From: an uncultured Coriobacteriaceae bacterium
GTDB lineage: Bacteria > Actinomycetota > Coriobacteriia > Coriobacteriales > QAMH01
Length of the DNA: 53,008 nucleotides
Direction: 5' to 3'
NCBI GenBank assembly: GCA_900544245.1
Contig: UQUH01000006.1
Location: 1 to 53,008, forward strand
Position 1 is the first letter of the stretch. Each line of letters starts with the position of its first letter. A program made the translations under genes and the position numbers. Positions 7,869 to 15,792 of the stretch are shown here, in pieces. Under the pieces are notes generated by a model. The model ran no database searches. It was not told where the DNA came from and saw only the letters and a program-made list of their open reading frames with translations.

Positions 7869-9238
7869 CAGACGAGCGTTCCCTGCAGGTAGTTGGTCGT
7901 CGCGCTCTCCACGTGCACGTCGACGATGCGCCCGATGAGATCCTCGATGCGCATGCCGTCGGCCAGGCGGGCGTGGACGGTTTGAAGCCTCGGGCTCTTC
8001 CCGTCCAGGACGCGGTCATCTCGCCTCGAGCTTCCCTCGACGAGAACGGGGACGATGCGCCCGACCTCGCGGTTGTTCTCGGCAAGCGAGCTTTGCTGCG
8101 CGACCTTTTCGAGACGCTCGAAGCGCTCCTGCAGGACCTCTCGCGGCGTGTCGTCGGGAATCGATGCCGCCGGCGTGCCGGGGCGCTTCGAGTAGATGAA
8201 TCGAAACATCTGCCCGTAACCGACCCTCTCGACGACGTCGAGGGTGGCGAGGAAGTCCTCCTCGGTCTCCCCGGGGAAGCCGATGATGATATCCGTCGAA
8301 AGCGAGATGTCCGGGCATGCCCGTCGCAGGTCGCGGACGAGACCGAGGTAGCGCTCGACCGTATAGGAGCGGTTCATCGCACGCAAAATGCGGTCGGAGC
8401 CCGATTGCAATGGCAGGTGCAGCTGCGGCATGATGGTTTCGTACGCGGCCATGGCCTCGATGGTCTCGGGCAGGAGGTCCTTGGGATGGCTCGTCACGAA
8501 CCGAACGCGCTCGACGCCCGATTGTCCGGCCAAGGCGAGCACCTCGGCGAACCGCGGCCGTCCGTAGAGGTCCCGGCCATACGAGTTGACGTTTTGCCCG
8601 AGCAACGTGACCTCGCGAATGCCCTCGGAGGAAAGCCCGGCGAGTTCCGCGGCGATGCTCTCGATCGGGCGTGACGTCTCCCGTCCGCGCACGTACGGGA
8701 CGATGCAGTAGCTGCAGAAGTTATCGCATCCGGTCATGATGGGAACCCAGGCATGCCACGGCTTCTCGCGGCGCACGGGGAGGTCGCTCGAGAATCCGTC
8801 GTTGGCGTCAATGGTCTCGACTTGGGGCTCGCCGGTCGAAAGACGCAGCTCGATCAGATCGACGAGGTGTCCGAGGTTATGCGTTCCGAACACGATGTCG
8901 ACATGCGGGAGGCTTTCGCGCAGTGTGGCACCCTCAAGCTGCCCGATACAGCCACCCACCGCGATGATGCGCTTGGCCTCATGGGCGTTGGGAACGTTCT
9001 TGATCGAGGCGACCTGCCCCATGAGCCTCAGTTCGGCCTTCTCGCGCACGCAGCACGTGATGAAGACGGCGATGTCGGCCTCCTCGATCGTGGCAACGGG
9101 CAAGGCGCCCGCCGTCTCGAGCATGCCGGCAACGCGTTCGGCATCGTTTTCGTTCATCTGGCAGCCAAAGGTGCGCTGCCAGTATGTCATGCCGCCAAGC
9201 GGCCTTCTCGCATTTTGCACGTTACGTCCCATCACCAT
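7868..9238 (-). CDS. miaB: tRNA-2-methylthio-N6-isopentenyladenosine synthase MiaB
   Basis: A radical-SAM methylthiotransferase that adds a methylthio group to i6A37, the MiaA product. The N-terminal MTTase domain has the three cluster cysteines (Cys26 in TFGCQMN, one of Cys62/63, Cys97 in GGCIGQ). The radical-SAM domain has CDNFCSYC (Cys171, 175, 178). The C-terminal TRAM domain is present. TFGCQMN marks it as MiaB rather than RimO, which is encoded separately at 18255-19598. The start could be the codon at 9238 or ATG at 9190 (MTYWQRTFGC), which fits homologues better; neither has a strong ribosome binding site. Confidence 0.96.
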   Translation of the reverse strand: MVMGRNVQNARRPLGGMTYWQRTFGCQMNENDAERVAGMLETAGALPVATIEEADIAVFITCCVREKAELRLMGQVASIKNVPNAHEAKRIIAVGGCIGQLEGATLRESLPHVDIVFGTHNLGHLVDLIELRLSTGEPQVETIDANDGFSSDLPVRREKPWHAWVPIMTGCDNFCSYCIVPYVRGRETSRPIESIAAELAGLSSEGIREVTLLGQNVNSYGRDLYGRPRFAEVLALAGQSGVERVRFVTSHPKDLLPETIEAMAAYETIMPQLHLPLQSGSDRILRAMNRSYTVERYLGLVRDLRRACPDISLSTDIIIGFPGETEEDFLATLDVVERVGYGQMFRFIYSKRPGTPAASIPDDTPREVLQERFERLEKVAQQSSLAENNREVGRIVPVLVEGSSRRDDRVLDGKSPRLQTVHARLADGMRIEDLIGRIVDVHVESATTNYLQGTLV

Positions 9239-9241
9239 TGC

Positions 9242-10060
9242 CTACGCACGCCCGCATGCGGCGAGAAATGCGCGGTACTGTTCCTCGTCCAAACCGCAGC
9301 CCCCTAGTTGCGCATGGTGGACCTCGTCACCGTGCCAATCGGAGCCACCACTCACGCCAAGGCGGAGGTCCCGGGCGATTTCGAGGAGCTCGGCGCTCTG
9401 GGCGGCCGTCTGGAGCGTATGGTATGCCTCAAGCCCGCTCATTCCCTCGCGCGCGAGGGTCTTGATGAGGTCAACGACGCGATACCGTGCGGGATGGGCA
9501 ATGAACGGATGTCCGCCGGCCTCGACGATAAGGCGCATCGCCTCGATGGTATCGGGATACACGACGTCGACGTAGCAAGGCGATGCTGGCCCGAGCAGCT
9601 TGGCAAACGCCTCATCCGCGTTCGCGACGCATCCACGTTCGACGAGTAGCCGCGCGAGAAGCGGACGATTGGGGGTCTCCCCCGTCGCGCGCAGGTCATC
9701 GGAACTCACGGGGCACCCACGGTCGCGAAGCAAATCGGCCATAGCGAAGGCACGCTCGGCGCGCCTTCGGCGGTTTTCGTCGAGATACTCGACAAGTGCC
9801 GGATAACGCCCGTCGACGAAATAGCCGAGCATGTGCACGGTACGCCCGTCGTACCTGGTCGTTATCTCGACGCCGGGGACGAACTCGATGCCGTTTTCGG
9901 CACATGCCGCGACGGCGGGAGGCAAGCCGGCGAGGGAATCGTGATCGGTGAGCGCGATGACGGACAATCCGCTGGTCTGGACTGCCATCTGCGCTATGTG
10001 GGCGGGTTCGCAGGTGCCGTCGGACGCGGATGAGTGCATATGCAGGTCCGCGAAGGGCAC
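9242..10060 (-). CDS. PHP-domain phosphoesterase (RNase AM / YciV-like)
   Basis: A 272-residue protein of the PHP superfamily. Metal-binding residues are visible in DLHMHS (His7, His9), ALTDHDS, GVEITT, IAHPAR and the C-terminal GSDWHGDE. The family includes RNase AM of E. coli (YciV), a 5'-3' exonuclease on short RNAs that also removes 3',5'-bisphosphates. The order of motifs and length fit that group, but the substrate is inferred. It starts with GTG at 10060, 9 nt after spoVS, and ends 3 nt before miaB, so it belongs to the spoVS-PHP-miaB-miaA-dapF-hflX run. Confidence 0.88.
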   Translation of the reverse strand: MPFADLHMHSSASDGTCEPAHIAQMAVQTSGLSVIALTDHDSLAGLPPAVAACAENGIEFVPGVEITTRYDGRTVHMLGYFVDGRYPALVEYLDENRRRRAERAFAMADLLRDRGCPVSSDDLRATGETPNRPLLARLLVERGCVANADEAFAKLLGPASPCYVDVVYPDTIEAMRLIVEAGGHPFIAHPARYRVVDLIKTLAREGMSGLEAYHTLQTAAQSAELLEIARDLRLGVSGGSDWHGDEVHHAQLGGCGLDEEQYRAFLAACGRA

Positions 10061-10069
10061 GCGTCACCC

Positions 10070-10384
10070 CTAGACGAGCGCTGCTTCGTCCACGGTCTCC
10101 TCGACCTCGGCAAAGTCATCGGAATAATGCGGATGCACGGCAAATCGGATGCCGGTGCGCGTATCGCCGTTTATCTCGAGCTCGACGAAGGAGGGCACGC
10201 AGGCGACGTCGATGCCACTGGGTGCAAGGTATCCACGCGCGATGGCGATGGCCTTGACGGCCTGGTTGACCGCCCCAGCGCCAATAGACTGAATGCGTAC
10301 GGGATTCCCGTCCTTGATGAGTCCGGCAATCGCGCCGGCAACGGATGCGGGGGAAGACTTGCTTGAAACCTTCAGAAAATCCAT
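10070..10384 (-). CDS. spoVS: SpoVS-family protein (Alba-like fold)
   Basis: A SpoVS of 104 residues: the conserved core MDFLKVSSKS ... IQSIGAGAVNQAVKAIAI ... GYLAPSGIDV covers residues 1-85, followed by a short acidic tail (residues 88-104) that the Bacillus protein lacks. I chose the ATG at 10384 because homologues begin there and AGGGA lies 7 nt upstream. In Bacillus SpoVS affects sporulation and septation. The Alba-like fold suggests nucleic-acid binding. Coriobacteria are not known to sporulate and no sporulation genes are present here, so the role must be different. A TATAAT box lies 60 nt upstream. Confidence 0.95.
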   Translation of the reverse strand: MDFLKVSSKSSPASVAGAIAGLIKDGNPVRIQSIGAGAVNQAVKAIAIARGYLAPSGIDVACVPSFVELEINGDTRTGIRFAVHPHYSDDFAEVEETVDEAALV

Positions 10385-10444
10385 GAGCGTGTCCCTAGTG
10401 CGTGTGTTCTTCATTAGTACGGTGTTTAAGCTTTCAGCGAGAGG

Positions 10445-10450
10445 ATTATA
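10445..10450 (-). promoter_or_regulatory. -10 element of a probable spoVS promoter
   Basis: A perfect TATAAT on the minus strand about 60 nt upstream of the spoVS ATG, in an AT-rich stretch after the pgm terminator hairpin. No good -35 is seen at 16-18 nt. Confidence 0.45.
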
Positions 10451-10492
10451 AACCATAGCAAGGGTGAGAATGACTAGGATTGCCGAAATAAA

Positions 10493-10522
10493 TGACCAGA
10501 AAACCGAATGATTTTCTGGTCA
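10493..10522 (-). terminator. Hairpin downstream of pgm, probable terminator
   Basis: A perfect 11-bp inverted repeat, TGACCAGAAAA (10493-10503) and TTTTCTGGTCA (10512-10522), with an 8-nt loop. On the minus strand it is followed by TTTATTTC. It lies 90-120 nt beyond the pgm stop and before the spoVS -10, and so separates two transcription units. Confidence 0.65.
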
Positions 10523-10611
10523 AAATTATCTTAGCCATTATTACAAAAAATGACTTATGTATATATCCCTGCCATTTTGGATATGGAGCCCATCGTTCGG
10601 AGTGAAAAGGC

Positions 10612-12324
10612 CTAATCGAGCAGCTCCCGAGCAGCGTCGGAAAGCTTTGAGAGAAGCTGTTCTGCCTGTTCACGCGTACTTGCCTTGCTAAAGACATATG
10701 CTTTGATCTTTGGCTCGGTACCACTGGGGCGGATAATGATCCGCATTCCGTCACCAAGGTCGAAGGAGATGACATTCGCATCGGGAAGAACCTGATGCTC
10801 GTCAGGATTTCCGTTTATCTTGGTCATGGATACGCCATCCCCATAGTCCAAGATACTCAGGACGGGCAGATCGGCTATGACCTGTGGAGGATTTGTGCGC
10901 AGGCCATCCATGATTGCTTGCATTTTCTCGGCTCCGGAGCTTCCCGGATAGGACATGTTGATGGTGCGGTTGAGATAATATCCGTAACGCTCGTAGAGAG
11001 ATTCCATGGCCTCGACCAAGTCGACGCCCTCGTTCTTGTACATCTGCGCCATCTCGCATATGAGCATCGAGGCGCTGATGGCATCCTTGTCGCGTACGTA
11101 CGTACCGGACATGTAGCCATAGGATTCCTCGAAACCGAACATGAACTTGTCCTCGTGATCTTCGCCGAGCTGCGCGATTTGACCACCGATGTACTTGAAG
11201 CCCGTCAACACGCGCCTGAGCTCGAAACCGTAATAGGCGGCCTGCGCATCGGGCATGAGCGTCGAGACGATTGTCGTCACGACGAGCTTGGAGGTTAGGT
11301 CGACGCCACGTTCGCCGAGGCGCTTCGCAATGTAGTCGATGAGCAAGACACCAACTTCGTTGCCGGTCAGAAGGACGTATTCTCCGTCGTGGAGCACGGC
11401 GATGCCCACGCGGTCGGCATCGGGGTCGGTGGCGAGCAAGATGTCCGGCCTGACGCGCTCGCAGAGCTCGAGGCCGAGCTCGAGTGCGGCACGGTCCTCC
11501 GGATTGGGATACGGGCAGGTCGTGAAGTTTCCGTCCGGATAGCCTTGCTCGTCCACGACGCTCAGGTCATCGAGGCCGACACGCTTCAATATCCGCGTGA
11601 CGCATTCGAGCCCCGTGCCGTTGAGCGGCGTGTAGACGATGCGCAGCTTACGCGTCGCCCTCGCATCTTCGGGTTTGACGGATTGCGCCGCGACCTCGTC
11701 GAGGAAGCGATCGACAACGGCGTCGTCAACCCACTGGACCAGACCGGCGGCAAGCGCCTCCTCGAAGTCCATGCGCTTGACGTCATCGAAAAAGTCCAGG
11801 CCGTCAATGCCCTCCTGGATTTCGACGGCGGCCTGCGAGGCAATCTGGCACCCATCGTCACCGTACACCTTGTAGCCGTTGTAGGCGGCCGGATTATGGC
11901 TCGCCGTCACGTTGATTCCCGCGCTGCAACCAAGTTCGCGAACGGTGAACGAGAGGACAGGCGTGGGTTGAATGGCACGGTAGACGTCCGCGCCGACACC
12001 ATTGGCGGCGAGCACGCCGGCAGCCGCGCGCACGAACTCCTCTCCCCTGTTGCGACTGTCACGTGCGATGGCGGCGCTCGGAGACTCGTAATGCGCGTTG
12101 AGGTAATCGGCGAGGCCCTGGGTTGCCTTGGCGACGGTGTAGACGTTCATGCGGTTGGGCCCGAGCCCGATGATACCGCGCAGGCCGGCCGTCCCGAAGG
12201 AAAGCTCGCGATAGAACGCGTCGTGGAGCTCCTCGATGGAAGTCGCCTGTTCGCGTAGCAGCGTGGCCTCCTCGGGGGTCACGTGCTCCAACCAGCGCTC
12301 GTATTGCTCTTCTTCCGTGCTCAT
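10612..12324 (-). CDS. Phosphoglucomutase / phosphomannomutase
   Basis: A 570-residue alpha-D-phosphohexomutase. The phosphoserine loop is TASHNP (Ser142), the Mg-binding loop is DPDADR (300-305), and the C-terminal phosphate-binding loop is RPSGTEPK. GTAGLRG at 45-50 is the N-terminal substrate loop. Size and motifs match the long PgcA-type enzymes that interconvert glucose-1-P and glucose-6-P, linking glycolysis to envelope polysaccharide synthesis. Mannose or pentose phosphates cannot be excluded. The start at 12324 is 3 nt after the GHKL ATPase stop, so the two are co-transcribed. A terminator hairpin follows. Confidence 0.95.
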   Translation of the reverse strand: MSTEEEQYERWLEHVTPEEATLLREQATSIEELHDAFYRELSFGTAGLRGIIGLGPNRMNVYTVAKATQGLADYLNAHYESPSAAIARDSRNRGEEFVRAAAGVLAANGVGADVYRAIQPTPVLSFTVRELGCSAGINVTASHNPAAYNGYKVYGDDGCQIASQAAVEIQEGIDGLDFFDDVKRMDFEEALAAGLVQWVDDAVVDRFLDEVAAQSVKPEDARATRKLRIVYTPLNGTGLECVTRILKRVGLDDLSVVDEQGYPDGNFTTCPYPNPEDRAALELGLELCERVRPDILLATDPDADRVGIAVLHDGEYVLLTGNEVGVLLIDYIAKRLGERGVDLTSKLVVTTIVSTLMPDAQAAYYGFELRRVLTGFKYIGGQIAQLGEDHEDKFMFGFEESYGYMSGTYVRDKDAISASMLICEMAQMYKNEGVDLVEAMESLYERYGYYLNRTINMSYPGSSGAEKMQAIMDGLRTNPPQVIADLPVLSILDYGDGVSMTKINGNPDEHQVLPDANVISFDLGDGMRIIIRPSGTEPKIKAYVFSKASTREQAEQLLSKLSDAARELLD

Positions 12325-12327
12325 GGG

Positions 12328-13410
12328 CTACAGCTCCTTGTCGAAGGGAAACTTGACGGTGATCGCATCCTTGCCAACGCGAATTATAGGCTCCTCGGCA
12401 AGATCGATGTAGTAGCGGTCCGCCAAAGTCGCGAAGGCGTTCTCGAGGGCCCGCGAGAAGGAGCCGAGATCGTCTTCGGAAAGCCTGAGACCACGCCGGT
12501 CTCGATACAGGTCGACATCGCGCTTGGTTGTCCGCGCATCCCGCCCATGTTCGAGAAGCTGGTCGAGGAAGGGCTCCAACGGGGCAATTTGCCCAGCGAG
12601 GATACGATGTGCCGTACGTTCCGAGACATCCAGCCCAAGACGGGCGCTCAGTTCCACGAGTTCGGTGGCAGCGGCAGCCGCGGCGGGGCGCAAGGTCAGT
12701 GGCATCGTCTCGATGTCATCGCAGAAGAGCAGCCGCATCTCTGCGAGCCGCGGCCTTCCCCAGTCCACGAGAGTCGCGACGATTTCCGCCGGCGAACCGA
12801 GAAAGACGTCGACCTCGTCGCATAGGTCCAAGGCGAATTCCGCCACCGTTCGATTGACGTTATGCGGACCGGACACGATGGCCGTGGAACCCTCCTCGTC
12901 ACGTCCGATGACGGGAAGGGACGACTGGTCGGTCTTCTCGGGAAGCGCATCGAGGTCGATACGCACGCCCAGCGAGGAACCAAGTTGAGGTCCGGAGGCG
13001 ATCACGCGGGCCTCCAGCGTGTTCGCCTTGATCGAGTACAGCGCCATGCCGCGCCCATGTACACCCCATTTGTCCATGACCATGGTTTCGAGCTTTGAGG
13101 TCACGCGAGGCTCGAAGACGCGCTCGTGCATTTCGATGGGAATCCCGTCACCGTCATCGAGAAACGCGAGGGTCTTCATGCGGCCCTCACGGCTCGTCGC
13201 GAGAAAGATGCTCGTCGCATGCGCGTCGCGGGCGTTCCTGAGCATTTCGATGACGACGTCCTCGACGCAACGGATATCGTGCTTGGCTTGGCGCCGTTCC
13301 GCCTCGGCGGTCTTGAGGCGCACGAAACCGTCGCCGAGCCGCTCCTCGACGGCAAGGTGGGCATCGCCCGAAACGGATTCGACGAAATCGATCAGGTCGT
13401 CAGCGGACAT
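12328..13410 (-). CDS. GHKL (HATPase_c) ATP-binding protein of unknown role
   Basis: A 360-residue protein with a GHKL ATPase domain like that of Hsp90, MutL and histidine kinases. It has an N-box EMLRNARDAHA (residues 55-65), G1 box DDGDG (85-89) and G2 box HGRGMALYS (118-126). No histidine-kinase dimerisation domain, response regulator or MutL endonuclease domain is visible. Residues 150-360 form a second, mostly alpha/beta region I do not recognise. The ATG at 13410 has GGAGG 5 nt upstream, which rules out a longer frame that runs into the rny end. It lies between rny and pgm on one strand. The function is unknown; a conformational ATPase linked to RNA metabolism is only a guess from position. 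Confidence 0.88.
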   Translation of the reverse strand: MSADDLIDFVESVSGDAHLAVEERLGDGFVRLKTAEAERRQAKHDIRCVEDVVIEMLRNARDAHATSIFLATSREGRMKTLAFLDDGDGIPIEMHERVFEPRVTSKLETMVMDKWGVHGRGMALYSIKANTLEARVIASGPQLGSSLGVRIDLDALPEKTDQSSLPVIGRDEEGSTAIVSGPHNVNRTVAEFALDLCDEVDVFLGSPAEIVATLVDWGRPRLAEMRLLFCDDIETMPLTLRPAAAAAATELVELSARLGLDVSERTAHRILAGQIAPLEPFLDQLLEHGRDARTTKRDVDLYRDRRGLRLSEDDLGSFSRALENAFATLADRYYIDLAEEPIIRVGKDAITVKFPFDKEL

Positions 13411-13427
13411 TGTTCCTCCAGATACAT

Positions 13428-13461
13428 GATGGGCCATGAAGGAAATGCTCCATGGCCCATC
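13428..13461 (-). other. Strong hairpin between rny and the GHKL gene
   Basis: A perfect 11-bp inverted repeat, GATGGGCCATG (13428-13438) and CATGGCCCATC (13451-13461), with a 12-nt loop. It lies in the 73-nt gap after the rny stop and 18 nt before the GHKL ATG. No T-tract follows on the minus strand, so it may be a processing or stability hairpin rather than an intrinsic terminator. Confidence 0.6.
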
Positions 13462-13483
13462 GGGATCGCGTTTTGCACGTGCA

Positions 13484-15034
13484 CTACTTGGCGAGCGCCT
13501 CGGAGCGGGACTCGCGGATGACGACGACGTGAATCTGGCCGGGATACTGCATCTCGTCCTCGATTTGCTTCGCGATGTCATGCGCGAGCACGGTCGACTT
13601 GGCGTCGTCGATGGCATCCGGTTGGACCATGACGCGAACCTCGCGGCCGGCTTGCATGGCGTAGGTGCGCTCGACGCCCTCGTGGGAATTGGCGATTTCC
13701 TCGAGCTTCTCGAGACGCTTGATGTAATTCTCGTAGCTCTCGCGACGCGCACCGGGACGGGCGGCGCTCACGGCATCGGCAGCCTGGATGATGACGGCGA
13801 GAACGGTGGACGGCTCGACGTCGGCATGATGTGCCTCGATGGCATGCACGATGGCGGGGTTCTCGCCGTAGCGGCGTGCGAGGTCCGCGCCGATGACGGC
13901 ATGCGACCCTTCGACCTCGTGGTCGATGGCCTTGCCAAGATCATGCAGGAGTCCGGCGCGTTTGGCAGTGATCGGATCGAGTCCGAGCTCGCTTGCGATG
14001 GCACCGGAAAGCGTCGCGACCTCGAGAGAATGCTGCAGGACGTTCTGTCCGTACGAGGTGCGGTACTTGAGACGACCGAGCGTCTTGACGATGTCGGGAT
14101 GCAAGTCGTGAATGCCCATGTCGAAAGTAGCCTGCTCGCCGGCCTCCTGCACCTGCTGGTCGACGTAACGCGTCGCCTTCTCGAACATCTCCTCGACGCG
14201 GGCGGGATGGATGCGGCCGTCGGCGATGAGGTTCTCGAGCGTGATGCGGGCGGTCTCGCGACGTACCGGATCGAAGCACGATAGCGTGACGGTCTCGGGC
14301 GTGTCGTCGATGATGAGATTCACGCCCGTGATTTGCTCGAAGGAGCGGATGTTGCGCCCCTCGCGGCCGATGATGCGGCCCTTGATGTCATCGGAGGGAA
14401 TCTGGACGGAGGTGACGGTGCGCTCTGCGGTGTAATCGGCCGCCATGCGCTGGATCGCGACGGAGAGAATCTCGCGCGACTTGCGGTTCGCCTCGGCCTT
14501 GGTGCGCGATTCGATGTCGCGAATGATGCCCGCGGCCTCTGCGGTGCAATCCTCGCGTATGTCCTCGAGAACGATCTCGCGTGCCTCCTCCTTGGACAGG
14601 GAGGCGACGTCGAGCAGACGGCGCTCGGCTTCCTCGAGCTTGGTCTCGAGCTTCTTGCTCAGGCTTTCCGTGCGCGATTGGAGGCCGTTGAGCTGCTGCT
14701 CGCGCTTGTCAAGGCCGGAGCTGCGCTTGTCCAGGGAGTTTTCGCGCTGCTCGAGGCGCTCGGAACGAGCTTGCATGTCCTTGCTCTGCTGGCGGACCTC
14801 CTCGGTCTGGCGACGGGCCTCCTCCTCCGCTTGCTGCTTGATCCTGAGTGCCTCGTCCTTGGCCTCGATGGTCGCTTCGCGGCGGATGTTCTCGGCTGAC
14901 TTTTCGGCATCGGCGAGCTTGCGCTCCGCTTCGGCCATGGCGCTCTTGGCGCCATGGCCCGAGACGACACGAGATACCACGAAACCCACGGCGAGGCAGA
15001 CGATCGCAACGACGACGTAGATGACGATTTCCAT
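13484..15034 (-). CDS. rny: Ribonuclease Y
   Basis: A 516-residue RNase Y, the membrane-anchored endoribonuclease that starts mRNA decay in many bacteria. Residues 1-22 are the N-terminal membrane anchor, 30-200 a long coiled coil rich in Glu, Arg and Gln, 206-270 a KH domain with GREGRNI, and 310-500 an HD domain with His335 and HDLGK (His364-Asp365). I chose ATG at 15034 because homologues begin with the anchor there; AAAGG lies about 12 nt upstream, which is long. The window also encodes a (damaged) RNase J, so this organism has the Bacillus-like decay set. A hairpin follows the stop. Confidence 0.97.
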   Translation of the reverse strand: MEIVIYVVVAIVCLAVGFVVSRVVSGHGAKSAMAEAERKLADAEKSAENIRREATIEAKDEALRIKQQAEEEARRQTEEVRQQSKDMQARSERLEQRENSLDKRSSGLDKREQQLNGLQSRTESLSKKLETKLEEAERRLLDVASLSKEEAREIVLEDIREDCTAEAAGIIRDIESRTKAEANRKSREILSVAIQRMAADYTAERTVTSVQIPSDDIKGRIIGREGRNIRSFEQITGVNLIIDDTPETVTLSCFDPVRRETARITLENLIADGRIHPARVEEMFEKATRYVDQQVQEAGEQATFDMGIHDLHPDIVKTLGRLKYRTSYGQNVLQHSLEVATLSGAIASELGLDPITAKRAGLLHDLGKAIDHEVEGSHAVIGADLARRYGENPAIVHAIEAHHADVEPSTVLAVIIQAADAVSAARPGARRESYENYIKRLEKLEEIANSHEGVERTYAMQAGREVRVMVQPDAIDDAKSTVLAHDIAKQIEDEMQYPGQIHVVVIRESRSEALAK

Positions 15035-15308
15035 TTTAACTGGTACCTTTCCTATACACTGTGCATATGTTATGGATGCAACGCGGAAATACCGGAAGCA
15101 TCCGGCAATCATCGCGATCTATGTACGATTGACCTGACCCGAAGGCGGAAAAACGCGGTATAGATTTTGTAACTCGCATATATGACTCGCATAAATGCGA
15201 GGAAAAGATGAATGCCATTCGATATCCTAGCACATGAGCCCGCTGTCACGCACCGCATCTTGAGCAATCTTTGCACCGGTCTGATGACGGGGGCGCAAGG
15301 ACGTCATG
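15035..15308. other. Intergenic region between recX and rny, with TGCGAG repeats
   Basis: This 274-bp gap must carry the rny promoter, but no clear -35/-10 pair is seen. At 15173-15201 there is a cluster: CTCGCATA at 15173-15180 and again at 15186-15193, with ATGCGAG at 15195-15201 forming a 7-bp inverted repeat with the second copy. A smaller hairpin (CCGGA/TCCGG) is near 15092-15105. No convincing small gene is present. Confidence 0.5.
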
Positions 15309-15779
15309 CTAGGAACCGGATGTCGAGCCGGAAAGGTAATCGCGAACGACGCGCGTTGCGAGATCGTAGGAATATCCGCGACTCAGGAGACGACGCATGT
15401 AGGTTGCGTACGGGTTCTTCGAGGTCGTCGACCGCTTGGAAAGCTCGAGGAGAGCGGACCGGTATTCGTCGTCGGGAGAGCCGAAGTCGTCGGCACAGGA
15501 CGCGATGGTCTCCTCGCCAATGCCGTTTGCACGCAAGCGGGCGACGATCTTGACCCTTCCCCATCCCGAATGGACCTTGCCGCGAATGAAGGCACGCGCG
15601 TAGCGCTCCTCGTTGATGAGGTTGACACGCACTGCGGTCTCGAGAGCGTCGTCGATTTCCTCGGGTGTGAAGCCGGACGAGGAGAGACGCTCTCGGACCT
15701 CCTTGAGGTTGCGCTCGCGCACGGCGATGAGCGCGTTGATCTTCTCCATGGCCTCGCTATGCCGTTTGGGCGTGACCAA
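15309..15779 (-). CDS. recX: Regulatory protein RecX
   Basis: A 156-residue RecX with the usual helical repeats, including LSSSGFTPEEIDDAL, INEERYARAFIR and GWGRVKIVARLRANGI. RecX binds RecA filaments and limits recombinase and coprotease activity. It lies 13 nt downstream of recA on the same strand and would share its SOS promoter. The start is uncertain: TTG at 15779 or the in-frame ATG at 15749, which gives 146 residues. Neither has a good ribosome binding site, suggesting low expression relative to recA. Confidence 0.93.
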   Translation of the reverse strand: MVTPKRHSEAMEKINALIAVRERNLKEVRERLSSSGFTPEEIDDALETAVRVNLINEERYARAFIRGKVHSGWGRVKIVARLRANGIGEETIASCADDFGSPDDEYRSALLELSKRSTTSKNPYATYMRRLLSRGYSYDLATRVVRDYLSGSTSGS

Positions 15780-15792
15780 TGGCGAAGACCGG

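Noticed and set aside
15212..15553. Plus-strand small gene of 113 codons upstream of and over recX
   Set aside because: It starts near a GAGG but runs antisense through recX and has no recognisable features.
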